Positions 1-7,721 of a stretch of 64,000 bases of DNA are shown here, one piece after another (within the stretch, counting starts at the first letter, position 1; each line of letters begins with the position of its first letter). The stretch is from contig CACZFL010000012.1 of assembly GCA_902780525.1 (NCBI GenBank), forward strand, positions 1 through 64,000. Direction: 5' to 3'. The notes beneath the pieces were generated by a model. The model was not told the DNA's origin, searched no databases, and saw only the letters and a program-made list of their open reading frames with translations. Source of the stretch: an uncultured bacterium. Lineage in GTDB: Bacteria; Cyanobacteriota; Vampirovibrionia; Gastranaerophilales; Gastranaerophilaceae. Position numbers and translations under genes: made by a program.

Positions 1-68
1 AGATTTATGAAATTCAAAATAATCAACATTTCCAAAATGTAATAAAACTAAGAAAAGAATTGGGATAA
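1..68 (+). CDS. C-terminal end of an unseen gene (partial)
   Basis: Read from base 3, the frame gives a 21-residue tail ending NVIKLRKELG and a TAA stop at 66-68. A terminator-like hairpin follows 26 bases later, which fits the end of a rightward gene whose body lies left of the window. The tail is too short to identify a family, and a chance open frame of this length is possible. Confidence 0.3.
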   Translation, partial: IYEIQNNQHFQNVIKLRKELG

Positions 69-93
69 GTTTTCACACAAAAATAAAAATATT

Positions 94-123
94 AAAAGGA
101 ACTAGTTTATACTAGTCCCTTTT
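94..123. terminator. bidirectional terminator hairpin 1 of the tRNA-Arg tail series
   Basis: Stem AAAAGGaACTAGT (94-106) pairs across a TTAT loop with ACTAGTcCCTTTT (111-123), flanked by A and T runs, so it can work on either strand. It follows the partial rightward gene and also lies just beyond the first truncated tRNA-Arg tail on the minus strand. Confidence 0.65.
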
Positions 124-149
124 AATTTACGCCCGGCGTGATTGTCTTG
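121..149 (-). repeat. truncated copy 1 of the tRNA-Arg 3' tail
   Basis: The + strand bases TTTAATTTACGCC-CGGCGTGATT match the 3' end (T-loop edge to acceptor) and downstream flank of tRNA-Arg at 551-574, with two differences. The rest of the tRNA is missing. A second copy is at 348-376, and all three are followed, in minus-strand sense, by a terminator hairpin. This is what repeated integration and loss at a tRNA 3' end could leave. Confidence 0.6.
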
Positions 150-317
150 GATTATTGGCAGTTCAACCGTTTACATTCGTTTTGTTTTGTTTGCACAAAA
201 CAGTCACTCATTACAACGGTTTCACTAGGACGGCGTTCCGTTCACTGACGTTCACTCCAGCCTTGCCAAAATCCGCCGAACGCAAGAACACTTTCTCTCA
301 TGCTCACAAAACAAATT
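150..317. other. non-coding spacer with short GAAC/GTGA-type repeats
   Basis: I see no credible gene here. The stretch is richer in G+C than its surroundings and contains short related words (for example CGTTCCGTTCACTGACGTTCAC) that resemble the spacers at 385-515 and 38820-38935. Open frames in it have no recognisable protein character. Confidence 0.4.
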
Positions 318-350
318 AAAAAGGATAAGCATTTCATGCCTATCCTTTTT
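318..350. terminator. terminator hairpin 2 of the tRNA-Arg tail series
   Basis: AAAAAGGATA (318-327) pairs with TATCCTTTTT (341-350), with a further inner GCAT/ATGC pairing. In minus-strand sense it lies directly downstream of truncated tRNA-Arg tail copy 2. Its stem differs from hairpins 1 and 3, but position and length are the same. Confidence 0.65.
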
Positions 351-376
351 AATTTACGCCCGGCGCGATTGTCTTG
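348..376 (-). repeat. truncated copy 2 of the tRNA-Arg 3' tail
   Basis: TTTAATTTACGCC-CGGCGCGATT is nearly identical to the + strand of the real tRNA-Arg 3' end (one change) and then continues GTCTTG exactly as in copy 1 at 121-149, where the functional tRNA reads CGAACG. Copies 1 and 2 therefore share a junction sequence that the intact tRNA lacks. Confidence 0.6.
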
Positions 377-522
377 ACCTGTTCGCGTTAAACGTGTCTG
401 CGTGTTTTGCTTCAAAGAACTTACGTTCTTTTCGCAAAAGCACTCCGCACTCTGCTCACAGGTCGCTCGAACTGCGCAGGAACTTTGTTCCTTGCACGTC
501 AAATCTTGGCACAGACAAAATT

Positions 523-553
523 AAAGAGGATAGGAATAAATCCTATCCTCTTT
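523..553 (-). terminator. terminator of tRNA-Arg
   Basis: AAAGAGGATAGGA (523-535) pairs perfectly with TCCTATCCTCTTT (541-553) around a 5-base loop. It begins a few bases after the mature 3' end of the minus-strand tRNA-Arg, the expected place for its Rho-independent terminator. Confidence 0.75.
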
Positions 554-557
554 AATT

Positions 558-631
558 TACGCCTGGCGCGATTCGAACGCGCGACCCTCTGCTTAGAAGG
601 CAGATGCTCTATCCAGCTGAGCTACAGACGC
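558..631 (-). tRNA. tRNA-Arg(TCT)
   Basis: On the minus strand a 7-bp acceptor stem (GCGTCTG with CAGGCGT, including G-U pairs), a D arm with AGCTCAGCTGGA, an anticodon arm CTGCC-TTCTAAG with anticodon TCT, and a T arm GCGCG-TTCGAAT-CGCGC fold as a standard tRNA. The discriminator is A and CCA is not encoded. It reads AGA codons. A perfect terminator follows at 523-553, and truncated copies of its 3' tail lie further downstream. Confidence 0.95.
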
Positions 632-711
632 ATATCTCGTTTACTGTATCGGCTATCTGTCTTGCCAACCTATTCTAAAAATATCACATCAATTTTAAAA
701 TGCAAGTTTAA

Positions 712-1995
712 TCATAATAACTGATGCTTAAAATACTCTATCCAGCGTATCAAATCACTTATCTCATAAGGCTTCGGCAAATACAAATCTACTCCCGAAT
801 CCAGGATTGCGGATTTTTCGTGTACGGAAGTTGTTACTATAATTTTTGAGTTTACAAAATTCGGATTACATTTGATTTTCTTGCAAAGCTCAAGTTCTTC
901 AAGATTATCACCGCTGTCAATTATTAATATTGCCGGCTGGGTATTGTTTTCTGTATTAAGCGTTTCAACTACATCATACCCCTGAAGTTCTAAAGTGGTT
1001 CTTAAAAGAAGTGCTAATGCTTCATCCGGTTCCTGTATATAGATGTTGTTTACTACAGAATCCGTTTCTGTCGAATTTTTATCCGTAAGTCTTACTCTGT
1101 CAATTACATAGTTAGAACCGCTTGGAGTTTTGGCAGATTTTTTTATTGAATACAATCTTTCAATCAGCCCTGATACAGAGGATATTTGTTTATAACTCCC
1201 CGGGATTCCTCCTATCTGAACAGAAACAAAATTAGCTCTCATACCGGCTAATCTGTCACTTTTCATGAGCATATACCCCCTTCTTGCATCTTGTTCCGAG
1301 TAAAACTTAGGTGCAACAGTATCAAAAGCAAATGTCAAAAATGCTGCGAGCTTTTCTGCTCTATAAACATTTGTAACTATTACAAAATTTGTGTCATTCA
1401 GTTGTCCAAAAAAGTCATTCGGCTCCAGTGCCGATTTTGTAATTGCCACAAATGTCTGAACAAGTTTATCTGCGGCAATATCAGAATATACACTTTTATA
1501 GTTATCAAGATTTTCCAGGCCGATAAGCAGCGATGCCTGGTGAAGTTCTTCGTGCAAAATCCGTTTCAGGGTTTTAATAACAATTTTTTTGTTCGGCAAT
1601 AAAGTTTTGTTATCAAGATTAAGCTCAATATCGCGTCTTAAGTGCGCTTTTATTCTTGTTTTAAACTCTGCTATATTAACCGGTTCGCTTAAAAAATCAT
1701 CCGCTCCGCTATCGAGAACAAGTATTCTGTCACCAGAATCAGCTGATTTAGAGAGTGCAATAATTACAGGGCGTGTGTTAAAAGTCAGACTTCTTATTTT
1801 TTCGCAAAAATCACTGAGTTTTTCATTAATACTGTCCGATACAATAATCATATCTGGCTCAAGTTCCTGAATGTTTTGCAGAGCATCTTTAAGGTTGTTA
1901 GATATAATGACAGAAGTATCTGCATCTTCAATATTTTTTTTATACTTTGCAGGAAGTTCTTTTCTTTTGTCTATAATTAAGATTTTTGAGAGCAT
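712..1995 (-). CDS. response regulator-like protein: degenerate REC, degenerate GGDEF, C-terminal REC
   Basis: The 427-residue protein has three parts. Residues 1-120 fold like a receiver but lack key residues: the acidic pair is DK, the phospho-Asp position is shifted (MIIVSDS), and the conserved Lys is Glu in FLSEP. Residues about 130-310 resemble a GGDEF domain whose signature is replaced by LNDTNF, so cyclase activity is unlikely. Residues about 320-427 form a second receiver with an Asp (LIIDSGD) and a Lys (YLPKPY) that could be phosphorylated. A good GAGGAGGTG ribosome site precedes the ATG. It overlaps the 3' end of the histidine kinase gene by 19 bases, so the two are probably cotranscribed partners. 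The output is unknown; the middle domain may bind protein or nucleotide rather than make c-di-GMP. Confidence 0.85.
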   Translation of the reverse strand: MLSKILIIDKRKELPAKYKKNIEDADTSVIISNNLKDALQNIQELEPDMIIVSDSINEKLSDFCEKIRSLTFNTRPVIIALSKSADSGDRILVLDSGADDFLSEPVNIAEFKTRIKAHLRRDIELNLDNKTLLPNKKIVIKTLKRILHEELHQASLLIGLENLDNYKSVYSDIAADKLVQTFVAITKSALEPNDFFGQLNDTNFVIVTNVYRAEKLAAFLTFAFDTVAPKFYSEQDARRGYMLMKSDRLAGMRANFVSVQIGGIPGSYKQISSVSGLIERLYSIKKSAKTPSGSNYVIDRVRLTDKNSTETDSVVNNIYIQEPDEALALLLRTTLELQGYDVVETLNTENNTQPAILIIDSGDNLEELELCKKIKCNPNFVNSKIIVTTSVHEKSAILDSGVDLYLPKPYEISDLIRWIEYFKHQLL

Positions 1996-2693
1996 TTAAG
2001 CACCTCCTCTTCATTATAAACAGGGAAGGTTACAATAAACGTTGTGCCTTTGCCTTCCTCGCTTTTATACGTAATTGTTCCGCTCATGCTTTCAACAAGC
2101 TGTTTTGTAATATATAAACCAAGCCCGTTACCCTGAGTTTTGCTTGTAAGATGGTTTTCTATACGGCTGAATTTTTTAAACAGCTTATCTGCATCTTCTT
2201 TTTTTATTCCGACGCCTTCATCCTTAACGTTGATAATAATCTCGTCACCTTTCGACTCAGTTGTAATTAAAACTGTGGAGCCGGGTTCGGAATATTTCCC
2301 TCCGTTGTCAATAAGATTTGTCATAATCTGTTGAAATTTATCTTCGTCAAGTCTTGCGGATGGTAAATCTTTTTGAGGAGTAAAGACTATTTTATGTGAT
2401 TTGTATTGCTCCTGAAACATCGGAATAATACTTTTTATTGATGCGTTTACAAAAACCTTTTTCATAACCGTACTTCCAGAATTGGCTTTTGATACAGTTA
2501 AGATGTTTTCAACAAGGTTAATGAGTCTGTTTGATTGCTCCTCGATAATTCTGATGAATTTCTTTTTGTTCTCATCATCAATTCTGTCCCAGGAAGACAA
2601 TAAAGTCTGAGAGAACCCCCTGATACTTGTCAAAGGGGTTCTCATCTCATGTGATACTGTTGATATGAATTCATCCTGAATAGAGTTTTTCAA
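1977..2693 (-). CDS. minimal soluble histidine kinase (HisKA-HATPase, no sensor domain)
   Basis: This 238-residue protein is just a kinase core. The phospho-acceptor His is residue 15 in SHEMRTP, followed by the N box NLIDNGGKYS, the G1 box DEGVGI and the G2 box GNGLGLYI. There is no signal peptide, membrane segment or PAS domain. An in-frame stop lies about 25 bases upstream, so no longer N-terminus is available; the likely start is TTG at 2693, with a weak GGTG. It sits 46 bases after the PC4-like gene and overlaps the regulator gene downstream, forming an apparent PC4-kinase-regulator operon. Input must come from a partner protein, or the gene has lost its sensory half. The start codon is uncertain. 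Confidence 0.85.
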   Translation of the reverse strand: MKNSIQDEFISTVSHEMRTPLTSIRGFSQTLLSSWDRIDDENKKKFIRIIEEQSNRLINLVENILTVSKANSGSTVMKKVFVNASIKSIIPMFQEQYKSHKIVFTPQKDLPSARLDEDKFQQIMTNLIDNGGKYSEPGSTVLITTESKGDEIIINVKDEGVGIKKEDADKLFKKFSRIENHLTSKTQGNGLGLYITKQLVESMSGTITYKSEEGKGTTFIVTFPVYNEEEVLKCSQKS

Positions 2694-2739
2694 TTTTACA
2701 CCAAACTTTCGTCCGAATTATATGTTGTACAACTGGTCC

Positions 2740-2973
2740 CTATTCTTCTTCCATAAATTCTTTTTTAGCTTCTTCTATAGCTTCTGATAAAATATCAAGC
2801 TGATCTGGTGCAAAAGTTACGCCTTTTTTGGTAGGAAGCCATGTTGCACCGTCATCTGTTGTATAGAAAATTCTGAGGTTAAAATAACTTTTTCCTCTAT
2901 ATTCGGAAATTGATATTTGTAATTGTTCCGTGTCTGTTCTCGGAATACTTGCAAGTAACTTTGCTTCTGCCAT
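2740..2973 (-). CDS. PC4/YdbC-like single-strand DNA-binding coactivator homologue
   Basis: A 77-residue protein whose centre (EYRGKSYFNLRIFYT, then DDGATWLPTKKGV and a C-terminal helix) matches the bacterial transcriptional coactivator p15/PC4 family. These are small proteins that bind single-stranded DNA as dimers and act in transcription or repair. The gene has a strong AAAGGAGAG ribosome site and is first in the operon with the minimal kinase and the pseudo-receiver regulator. The family call rests on pattern recognition; the cellular role here is unknown. Confidence 0.75.
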   Translation of the reverse strand: MAEAKLLASIPRTDTEQLQISISEYRGKSYFNLRIFYTTDDGATWLPTKKGVTFAPDQLDILSEAIEEAKKEFMEEE

Positions 2974-3075
2974 TTTTCTCTCCTTTTTGATAATTTATTA
3001 CTCTTCGATTATAACACGGGCAATATTATAAGTTGCATTAAAATACTCTATATTACAAAATGTTAATAAATCCGG

Positions 3076-3123
3076 TTATATTTACCCCAGATTTGCCCGA
3101 TTAGTGAATTTGGGGTAATATAA
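3076..3123. promoter_or_regulatory. inverted repeat in front of the REC-PAS-kinase gene
   Basis: TTATATTTACCCCA (3076-3089) and TGGGGTAATATAA (3111-3123) form a long inverted repeat with one unpaired base and a 21-base centre. The right arm ends next to the start codon at 3128 and includes TAATAT six bases before the ATG. It may be an operator or a leader hairpin. The half-site word GGGTAAATATA recurs at other intergenic places (8571-8593, 32216-32226, 40305-40316). Confidence 0.45.
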
Positions 3124-3127
3124 GGTT

Positions 3128-4684
3128 ATGAATAAGGGGAAAATAGTAATTGTTGATGATGAAAAAATGTTCACCTCAGCATTAAAAATTTTAATGCGTG
3201 TTGAGGGGTTTGATGATGCCCATTGTTTCAATTCACCGAAAGATGCCCTTGTTTTTTTAAAAGATAACAAACCTGATTTGGTTCTGTCTGACTTTTTAAT
3301 GCCTGATATGAATGGAATTGAGTTTCTGACAGAAGTTAACAAACTTTATCCGGAAGTAAGTAAAATCCTTTTGACTGGTTATGCTGATAAAGAAAATGCC
3401 ATCAAGGCTATAAATGAAGTCGGATTATACAGGTATATCGAAAAACCCTGGAAAGATAATGATTTGATAATTGATATAAAAAATGGTATTGAAAGAAGTT
3501 ATCTGATGTCAGAGCTCAGACAAAAGATTAATGAACTTGAAATTGCAAAAAAAGAGCTTGAAAAATATTCACATAACCTTGAAGAACTTGTAGAAGAAAG
3601 AACTGCTGATTTAAAACAATCAAATGCTAAGCTGGAAGGATTGTTTAATTATTGTGCTGACGGTATTTTGATAATTAATGAAGACGGAATAATTGAACAG
3701 GTTAATCCAGCTTGTGAAAATATGATTGGACATATTAACTCAAAGCTGGTTAATGCTTCAATTGATGATTTCTTGTTCGGTAAAAACAAACTTATATCAA
3801 AAGAGCTCTATAACCTTGAATCTAATGAACTTATGCTCAGGGACTTTTTTATCAAAAATCCGTTTGCTAACTCAGAGATTCCTGTAGATGTTAGTTTTGC
3901 CAGAATAAATCCTGATGATGAATACAAACGATTTGTCGGAGTTATCCGTGATGTTACTGAGCAAAAGAAGGCTGACAGGCTAAGAGATGATTTTATTGCA
4001 ACTCTTACTCACGATTTAAGGACACCGCTTCTGGCTGCTATCCAGACATTAAAATTCTTCTTGGATGGTGCGTTGGGTGAACTTACAGAACAGCAAAAAT
4101 TACTTCTTTCAACAATGTACAAGAGTAATGAAGATTTGCTTGGACTTGTTAATGCACTTTTAGAAGTTTATAAGTATGACGCCGATAAGCTTGTATTAAC
4201 AAAAACCAATTTTAATATTGCAGATTTGGTACACCAGGTTTATGATGAACTACTTCCGCTTGCAAAATCAAAAAATATTGATTTTACTATTGATACAGAA
4301 CTTACGGATACGGAAATACTCGCTGACAGAAGTGAGTTAAGACGTGTTATATGTAATTTATGCGGGAATGCAATTAATTATACGCAGGAAGACGGTAAAG
4401 TTACTATTACATTGAAATCAGATGATAATGATATAATATTTTCCGTTGCAGATAACGGTTCCGGTATTCCTCAAGAAGATATTCCGAATATGTTCCAGAG
4501 ATTTTCACAGGGAACAACGAAAAAACGTTCAACAGGAACGGGTTTAGGGTTATATTTATCAAGACAGATTATTGAATCACACGGAGGAAAAATCTGGCTT
4601 GAAAGTATTCTGAATAAGGGTAGTGAGTTTTCGTTTTTGCTCACCGATGTTGTTACGCACAGAGCATTACAGAAACAAAATTAG
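3128..4684 (+). CDS. hybrid sensor kinase: REC-coiled coil-PAS-HisKA-HATPase
   Basis: The 518-residue cytoplasmic protein starts with a complete receiver (phospho-Asp 55 in SDFLMPD, Lys 107 in EKPW), then a coiled coil (about 125-170), a PAS domain (about 170-280), a HisKA domain with His 295 in THDLRTP, and an ATPase domain with DNGSGI and GTGLGLYLS. All catalytic residues are present. A receiver ahead of PAS and kinase suggests the kinase is controlled by phosphoryl input from another kinase. The NarL-type regulator gene begins 9 bases downstream and is its natural target. No membrane segment is seen. The start is close to an inverted repeat, with AAGG as a short ribosome site. Confidence 0.9.
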   Translation: MNKGKIVIVDDEKMFTSALKILMRVEGFDDAHCFNSPKDALVFLKDNKPDLVLSDFLMPDMNGIEFLTEVNKLYPEVSKILLTGYADKENAIKAINEVGLYRYIEKPWKDNDLIIDIKNGIERSYLMSELRQKINELEIAKKELEKYSHNLEELVEERTADLKQSNAKLEGLFNYCADGILIINEDGIIEQVNPACENMIGHINSKLVNASIDDFLFGKNKLISKELYNLESNELMLRDFFIKNPFANSEIPVDVSFARINPDDEYKRFVGVIRDVTEQKKADRLRDDFIATLTHDLRTPLLAAIQTLKFFLDGALGELTEQQKLLLSTMYKSNEDLLGLVNALLEVYKYDADKLVLTKTNFNIADLVHQVYDELLPLAKSKNIDFTIDTELTDTEILADRSELRRVICNLCGNAINYTQEDGKVTITLKSDDNDIIFSVADNGSGIPQEDIPNMFQRFSQGTTKKRSTGTGLGLYLSRQIIESHGGKIWLESILNKGSEFSFLLTDVVTHRALQKQN

Positions 4685-4693
4685 CAGTAAATT

Positions 4694-5371
4694 ATGGGTG
4701 TTGATATGATTAACGTACTTTTAGTTGAGGATCACGTATTAACAAGAATGGGCTTGTCGATGCTGTTAAGCAACTCAGAGGGAATCTCTCTACTTGCTGA
4801 AGCGGCTGACGGTGCTGAAGGTATTAAAAAGGCCAGAGAGTTTTCTCCTGATGTTATTTTAATGGATATTGGACTGCCTAATATTGACGGTATAGAAGCA
4901 ACTCAAAAAATCAAGGATTTTAATCCGAATATAAAAATATTAATATTTACATCTCGTGACGGTGAGAGTGATGTGTTTGAAGCGTTTAAAGCCGGTGCAG
5001 ACGGGTATATTATGAAGGGCGCAACTCCGGAACAGACAATTACTGCTATTAAAGCGGTTTATGAAGGGGTAGGCTGGATAGACCCGGGCATTGCGAAGAT
5101 GGTTTTTGCAAGTCTGCAAAGACCGTCATCTCAGATTGTTTCAGAACCTGATACGGCGAAAACAGGACGTAATAATTCATACGGCCTTACTGACAGGGAA
5201 TTAGATGTGCTTGAGCTTATGGTAGAGGGACTTACAAATCCGCAAATTGCTGATAGGCTTGTTATAGCTCGTTCAACAGCAAAAGCTCACGTACACAGTA
5301 TTTTGCAAAAACTGTGTACTACTTCCCGCACGCAGGCAACTGTAATGGCTATTAATGAGGGACTTATTTAA
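4694..5371 (+). CDS. NarL/FixJ-family response regulator
   Basis: A 225-residue two-domain regulator: an N-terminal receiver with phospho-Asp 58 (VILMDIG) and a C-terminal LuxR-type helix-turn-helix (about 163-225: LTDRELDVLELMVEGLTNPQIA then RSTAKAHVHSILQKL). It probably receives phosphate from the adjacent hybrid kinase and binds DNA as a dimer. The start at 4694 or the internal ATG at 4706 are both possible; the second has GGTG upstream. Its stop overlaps the next start (TAATG at 5369-5373), so the following unknown protein is translationally coupled and likely acts in the same response. Confidence 0.92.
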   Translation: MGVDMINVLLVEDHVLTRMGLSMLLSNSEGISLLAEAADGAEGIKKAREFSPDVILMDIGLPNIDGIEATQKIKDFNPNIKILIFTSRDGESDVFEAFKAGADGYIMKGATPEQTITAIKAVYEGVGWIDPGIAKMVFASLQRPSSQIVSEPDTAKTGRNNSYGLTDRELDVLELMVEGLTNPQIADRLVIARSTAKAHVHSILQKLCTTSRTQATVMAINEGLI

Positions 5372-6639
5372 TGTTTAATGCTCTTGCCGGTATGTATATG
5401 GCTACAAAACTTCAGTTTATGCAGGTTAAGGCTAATATGACCAAAAATCAGAATCAACAGGTTTCTGAAACAATTTACCGTAACAAAATTGATAAGTCCG
5501 ATGAAAAAGAAAAATTTGAAAAAAGCAAATTGCCCAAATCGGGTTATATGACTGTTGAAGAGTATGAGAAAAGTTCACGCGGTTTAACAAGAAAAGAAAT
5601 TAATGACAAAAATCTTGATAAACCTGACTTCCCAAAAGATAAAAATTATGTTTATGTTCCGCAGCATGTTTTTAAACTTGTTAAATACAACGACCCGGTT
5701 GGCAGCCCTGAACTTTCTCTTCCACGGAGACTTCAGTTTGAAAGACAGGTAAATGCACAAGGAATTATATCCGGCGATTATACAATGCTTGTGTATCCGT
5801 CGGTATATTATTATGCCGAAGGTGATTGTGTAAGCAGTGATTTATTCTTAATAAAACTAGACACAGGCAAAACAAATCTTGAACGTGTTAAGACAGCTAA
5901 TGTTTTGAATAAAGAACAAAAACCTATTCTTTCAACCCAAAAAGATATTGATAAAAAATTCGTGTTCAGAACTCTTACCCCGATTGATTTTTCAACTGAT
6001 AACTCAAAACTTCTTATCAAAGAAAAAATAGGATATAAGCATGATGGTATATGGAAAACTGATGTATGGGTTTATGATTTTAATAAGCGGTCAGCCAAAA
6101 ATTTATCAGCTGTGCGTGAAGCTATTGCGTACTATTGGAATACTTCAGAAAATATTGATTTGAACGATATCAGATGGGATATTTATCCCCTGGGATTTGA
6201 TGCAAATAATGATGGCAGGATTGTTTTATGCGCATACGCTTATACGGGTAATGTTCCTAAATTTCTTGGTACCTGGAGCATTGATGTTAATAACGAAGCA
6301 TCAAAGCTGGAATCTCTGACAGGCGTTGGTACTCCTATCTCTGTTGTTGGATATAAGCTTTCTGAGGAACAGGAAGTTAAATCAATATCTGAACTTGAGT
6401 ATGATGCAAAGCTTGTAAAAAAAGAAGTAAAAATGGCAGAAAAAGCCAAAAAAAAGGAACAAAAAATGATATCCAAACAGCAGCTTTACGAATACAGACG
6501 TAAAGTTCATCAAATGGATATGAATACACTTTTGCAAGTCAGAGAGTATAAAAAAGAACAGAAATCTCAAAAACAAAAGATAAAAGACGGAGTAACAGAT
6601 AATCTGGGATCTCCTCAAAATGATAATGAAGCTGATTAA
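5371..6639 (+). CDS. unknown 422-residue protein coupled to the response regulator
   Basis: I do not recognise a family. The protein has a hydrophobic N-terminus (MFNALAGMYMATKLQFM), a lysine-rich linker, a central beta-rich region with many aromatic residues (about 90-330, e.g. WKTDVWVYDF, WDIYPLGFD), and a very basic, probably coiled-coil C-terminus (about 345-422). It lacks a clear signal peptide. It overlaps the NarL-type regulator by one base, so it is part of the same operon. The mix of a small beta domain and a KKE-rich tail is loosely like the unknown protein at 21490-22038; both may be lineage-specific. Confidence 0.75.
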   Translation: MFNALAGMYMATKLQFMQVKANMTKNQNQQVSETIYRNKIDKSDEKEKFEKSKLPKSGYMTVEEYEKSSRGLTRKEINDKNLDKPDFPKDKNYVYVPQHVFKLVKYNDPVGSPELSLPRRLQFERQVNAQGIISGDYTMLVYPSVYYYAEGDCVSSDLFLIKLDTGKTNLERVKTANVLNKEQKPILSTQKDIDKKFVFRTLTPIDFSTDNSKLLIKEKIGYKHDGIWKTDVWVYDFNKRSAKNLSAVREAIAYYWNTSENIDLNDIRWDIYPLGFDANNDGRIVLCAYAYTGNVPKFLGTWSIDVNNEASKLESLTGVGTPISVVGYKLSEEQEVKSISELEYDAKLVKKEVKMAEKAKKKEQKMISKQQLYEYRRKVHQMDMNTLLQVREYKKEQKSQKQKIKDGVTDNLGSPQNDNEAD

Positions 6640-6662
6640 TTAAATAAAAAAGGAGTAAAATT

Positions 6663-7415
6663 ATGAAAAAATCAATGGTAATAATTGCTGTATTGTCTAT
6701 TTTGGCCGGTTCAATGATGACTTCTCAGGCAGGTCAGACAGGCGAAAAAGAAAGAGGCACCATATCAATTTCTACTTCTGCAGAAGCTGATGTCACTCCC
6801 GACGTTGCAGATATCTCTTTTGCTGTTGTAACTACGGACGCTAAATCTATGCAAAAAGCAACTTTAATAAACAAAGATATCTCAGAAAAAGTTTATAATA
6901 TTCTAAAAGAACAAATTAATACCGCAAACGGCGATTATATAAAGACTTCTAACTACAATGCATCTCCTGTTTATATATATAGAGATAAAAAGCAGATTCT
7001 TGATAAATATCAGGTATCCAACAGGGTGACCGTTCATACAAAATCTCTTGATAAATTGGGTTCTATGATTGATAAGTCTATGGAAGCAGGAGCTACAAAC
7101 GTAGATTCGCTTAATTTTTCAATCTCAAATTATGAGTCAAGATGCAATTCTTTAATCGAAAGTGCCGTAAAAAAAGCTAACTCAAGAGCAGGTATTGCAG
7201 CTAAAAACTCAGGAACAACGCTGGACGGTATTATGTCTATGAACGTCAGCTGTTCTGAAAACAGAAACTATAATGCCCCAAGAATTATGATGGCAAAATC
7301 AATGGCTTTAGGAGCATCAAACGATGCGGTAGAAGAGGCTAAACCTTCAACGTCAATTTCCGCAGGTGTGATAAAAGTATATTCAAATGTAAATGCAACA
7401 TTTTTTGTAAAATAG
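6663..7415 (+). CDS. secreted SIMPL-domain (DUF541) protein
   Basis: A 250-residue protein with a signal peptide (MKKSMVIIAVLSILAGSMMTSQA) followed by a SIMPL/DUF541 domain: it begins with ISISTSAEADVTPDVADISFAV, carries a long central helix region, and ends with SISAGVIKVYSNVNATFFV. Family members are periplasmic or surface proteins linked to oxidative stress or envelope functions. AAAGGAG precedes the ATG. It follows the signalling operon by 23 bases and may be cotranscribed with it. A hairpin with an outer 8-bp inverted repeat follows at 7421-7474. Confidence 0.88.
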   Translation: MKKSMVIIAVLSILAGSMMTSQAGQTGEKERGTISISTSAEADVTPDVADISFAVVTTDAKSMQKATLINKDISEKVYNILKEQINTANGDYIKTSNYNASPVYIYRDKKQILDKYQVSNRVTVHTKSLDKLGSMIDKSMEAGATNVDSLNFSISNYESRCNSLIESAVKKANSRAGIAAKNSGTTLDGIMSMNVSCSENRNYNAPRIMMAKSMALGASNDAVEEAKPSTSISAGVIKVYSNVNATFFVK

Positions 7416-7420
7416 AAATA

Positions 7421-7474
7421 ACAAGCGGGGAAGGGGATTTTATCCTTTCCCACTTTATTATATTTACCGCTTGT
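7421..7474 (+). terminator. nested inverted repeat after the SIMPL gene
   Basis: An outer perfect inverted repeat ACAAGCGG (7421-7428) / CCGCTTGT (7467-7474) encloses an inner hairpin GGGAAGG-GAT / ATC-CTTTCCC. There is no long T run right after the inner stem, so it may be a weak terminator or an mRNA-end structure. Confidence 0.45.
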
Positions 7475-7535
7475 ATAACAACTTCAGATGTGTAAACCGT
7501 TCAACCAGCAGGAATATATTTATCACATCCCCCAC

Positions 7536-7563
7536 TTGCAAAAGTTTTGAAATGTCTTATAAT
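7536..7563 (+). promoter_or_regulatory. predicted housekeeping promoter
   Basis: TTGCAA (7536-7541) and TATAAT (7558-7563) are separated by 16 bases. The promoter points rightward into a region with only a 24-codon open frame (7632-7706), convergent with the flagellin gene. Confidence 0.5.
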
Positions 7564-7631
7564 ATTAATAACAAGGGTAAATGTGCAGTGTAGGCGCAAA
7601 TAACAATCAACATAAAGGGGTTATAATTATT

Positions 7632-7706
7632 ATGCTTAGATTAATATATGAAATATTCAGATATATAACAAGAAAACCGTGCCCTGTAAGAATCGAGATA
7701 AAGTAA
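7632..7706 (+). CDS. candidate small protein, 24 residues
   Basis: ATG to TAA encodes a short basic peptide (MLRLIYEIFRYITRK, then PCPVRIEIK). The first half could be an amphipathic helix. AAGGGG lies 11 bases before the ATG, and a good promoter is at 7536-7563. No family is recognised. It is convergent with the flagellin gene 15 bases away, so the transcript could also act as an antisense or small RNA instead. Confidence 0.35.
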   Translation: MLRLIYEIFRYITRKPCPVRIEIK

Positions 7707-7721
7707 TTTATTATTTGTAAT

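Noticed and set aside
242-724. Open frames of 86 and 105 codons on both strands around tRNA-Arg
   Set aside because: They run through tRNA sequence, tRNA tails and terminator hairpins, have no ribosome site and no protein-like composition.
1977-2740. A frameshift removing the sensor domain of the minimal kinase
   Set aside because: Only 46 bases separate it from the PC4-like stop, so there is no room for a hidden sensor domain here.
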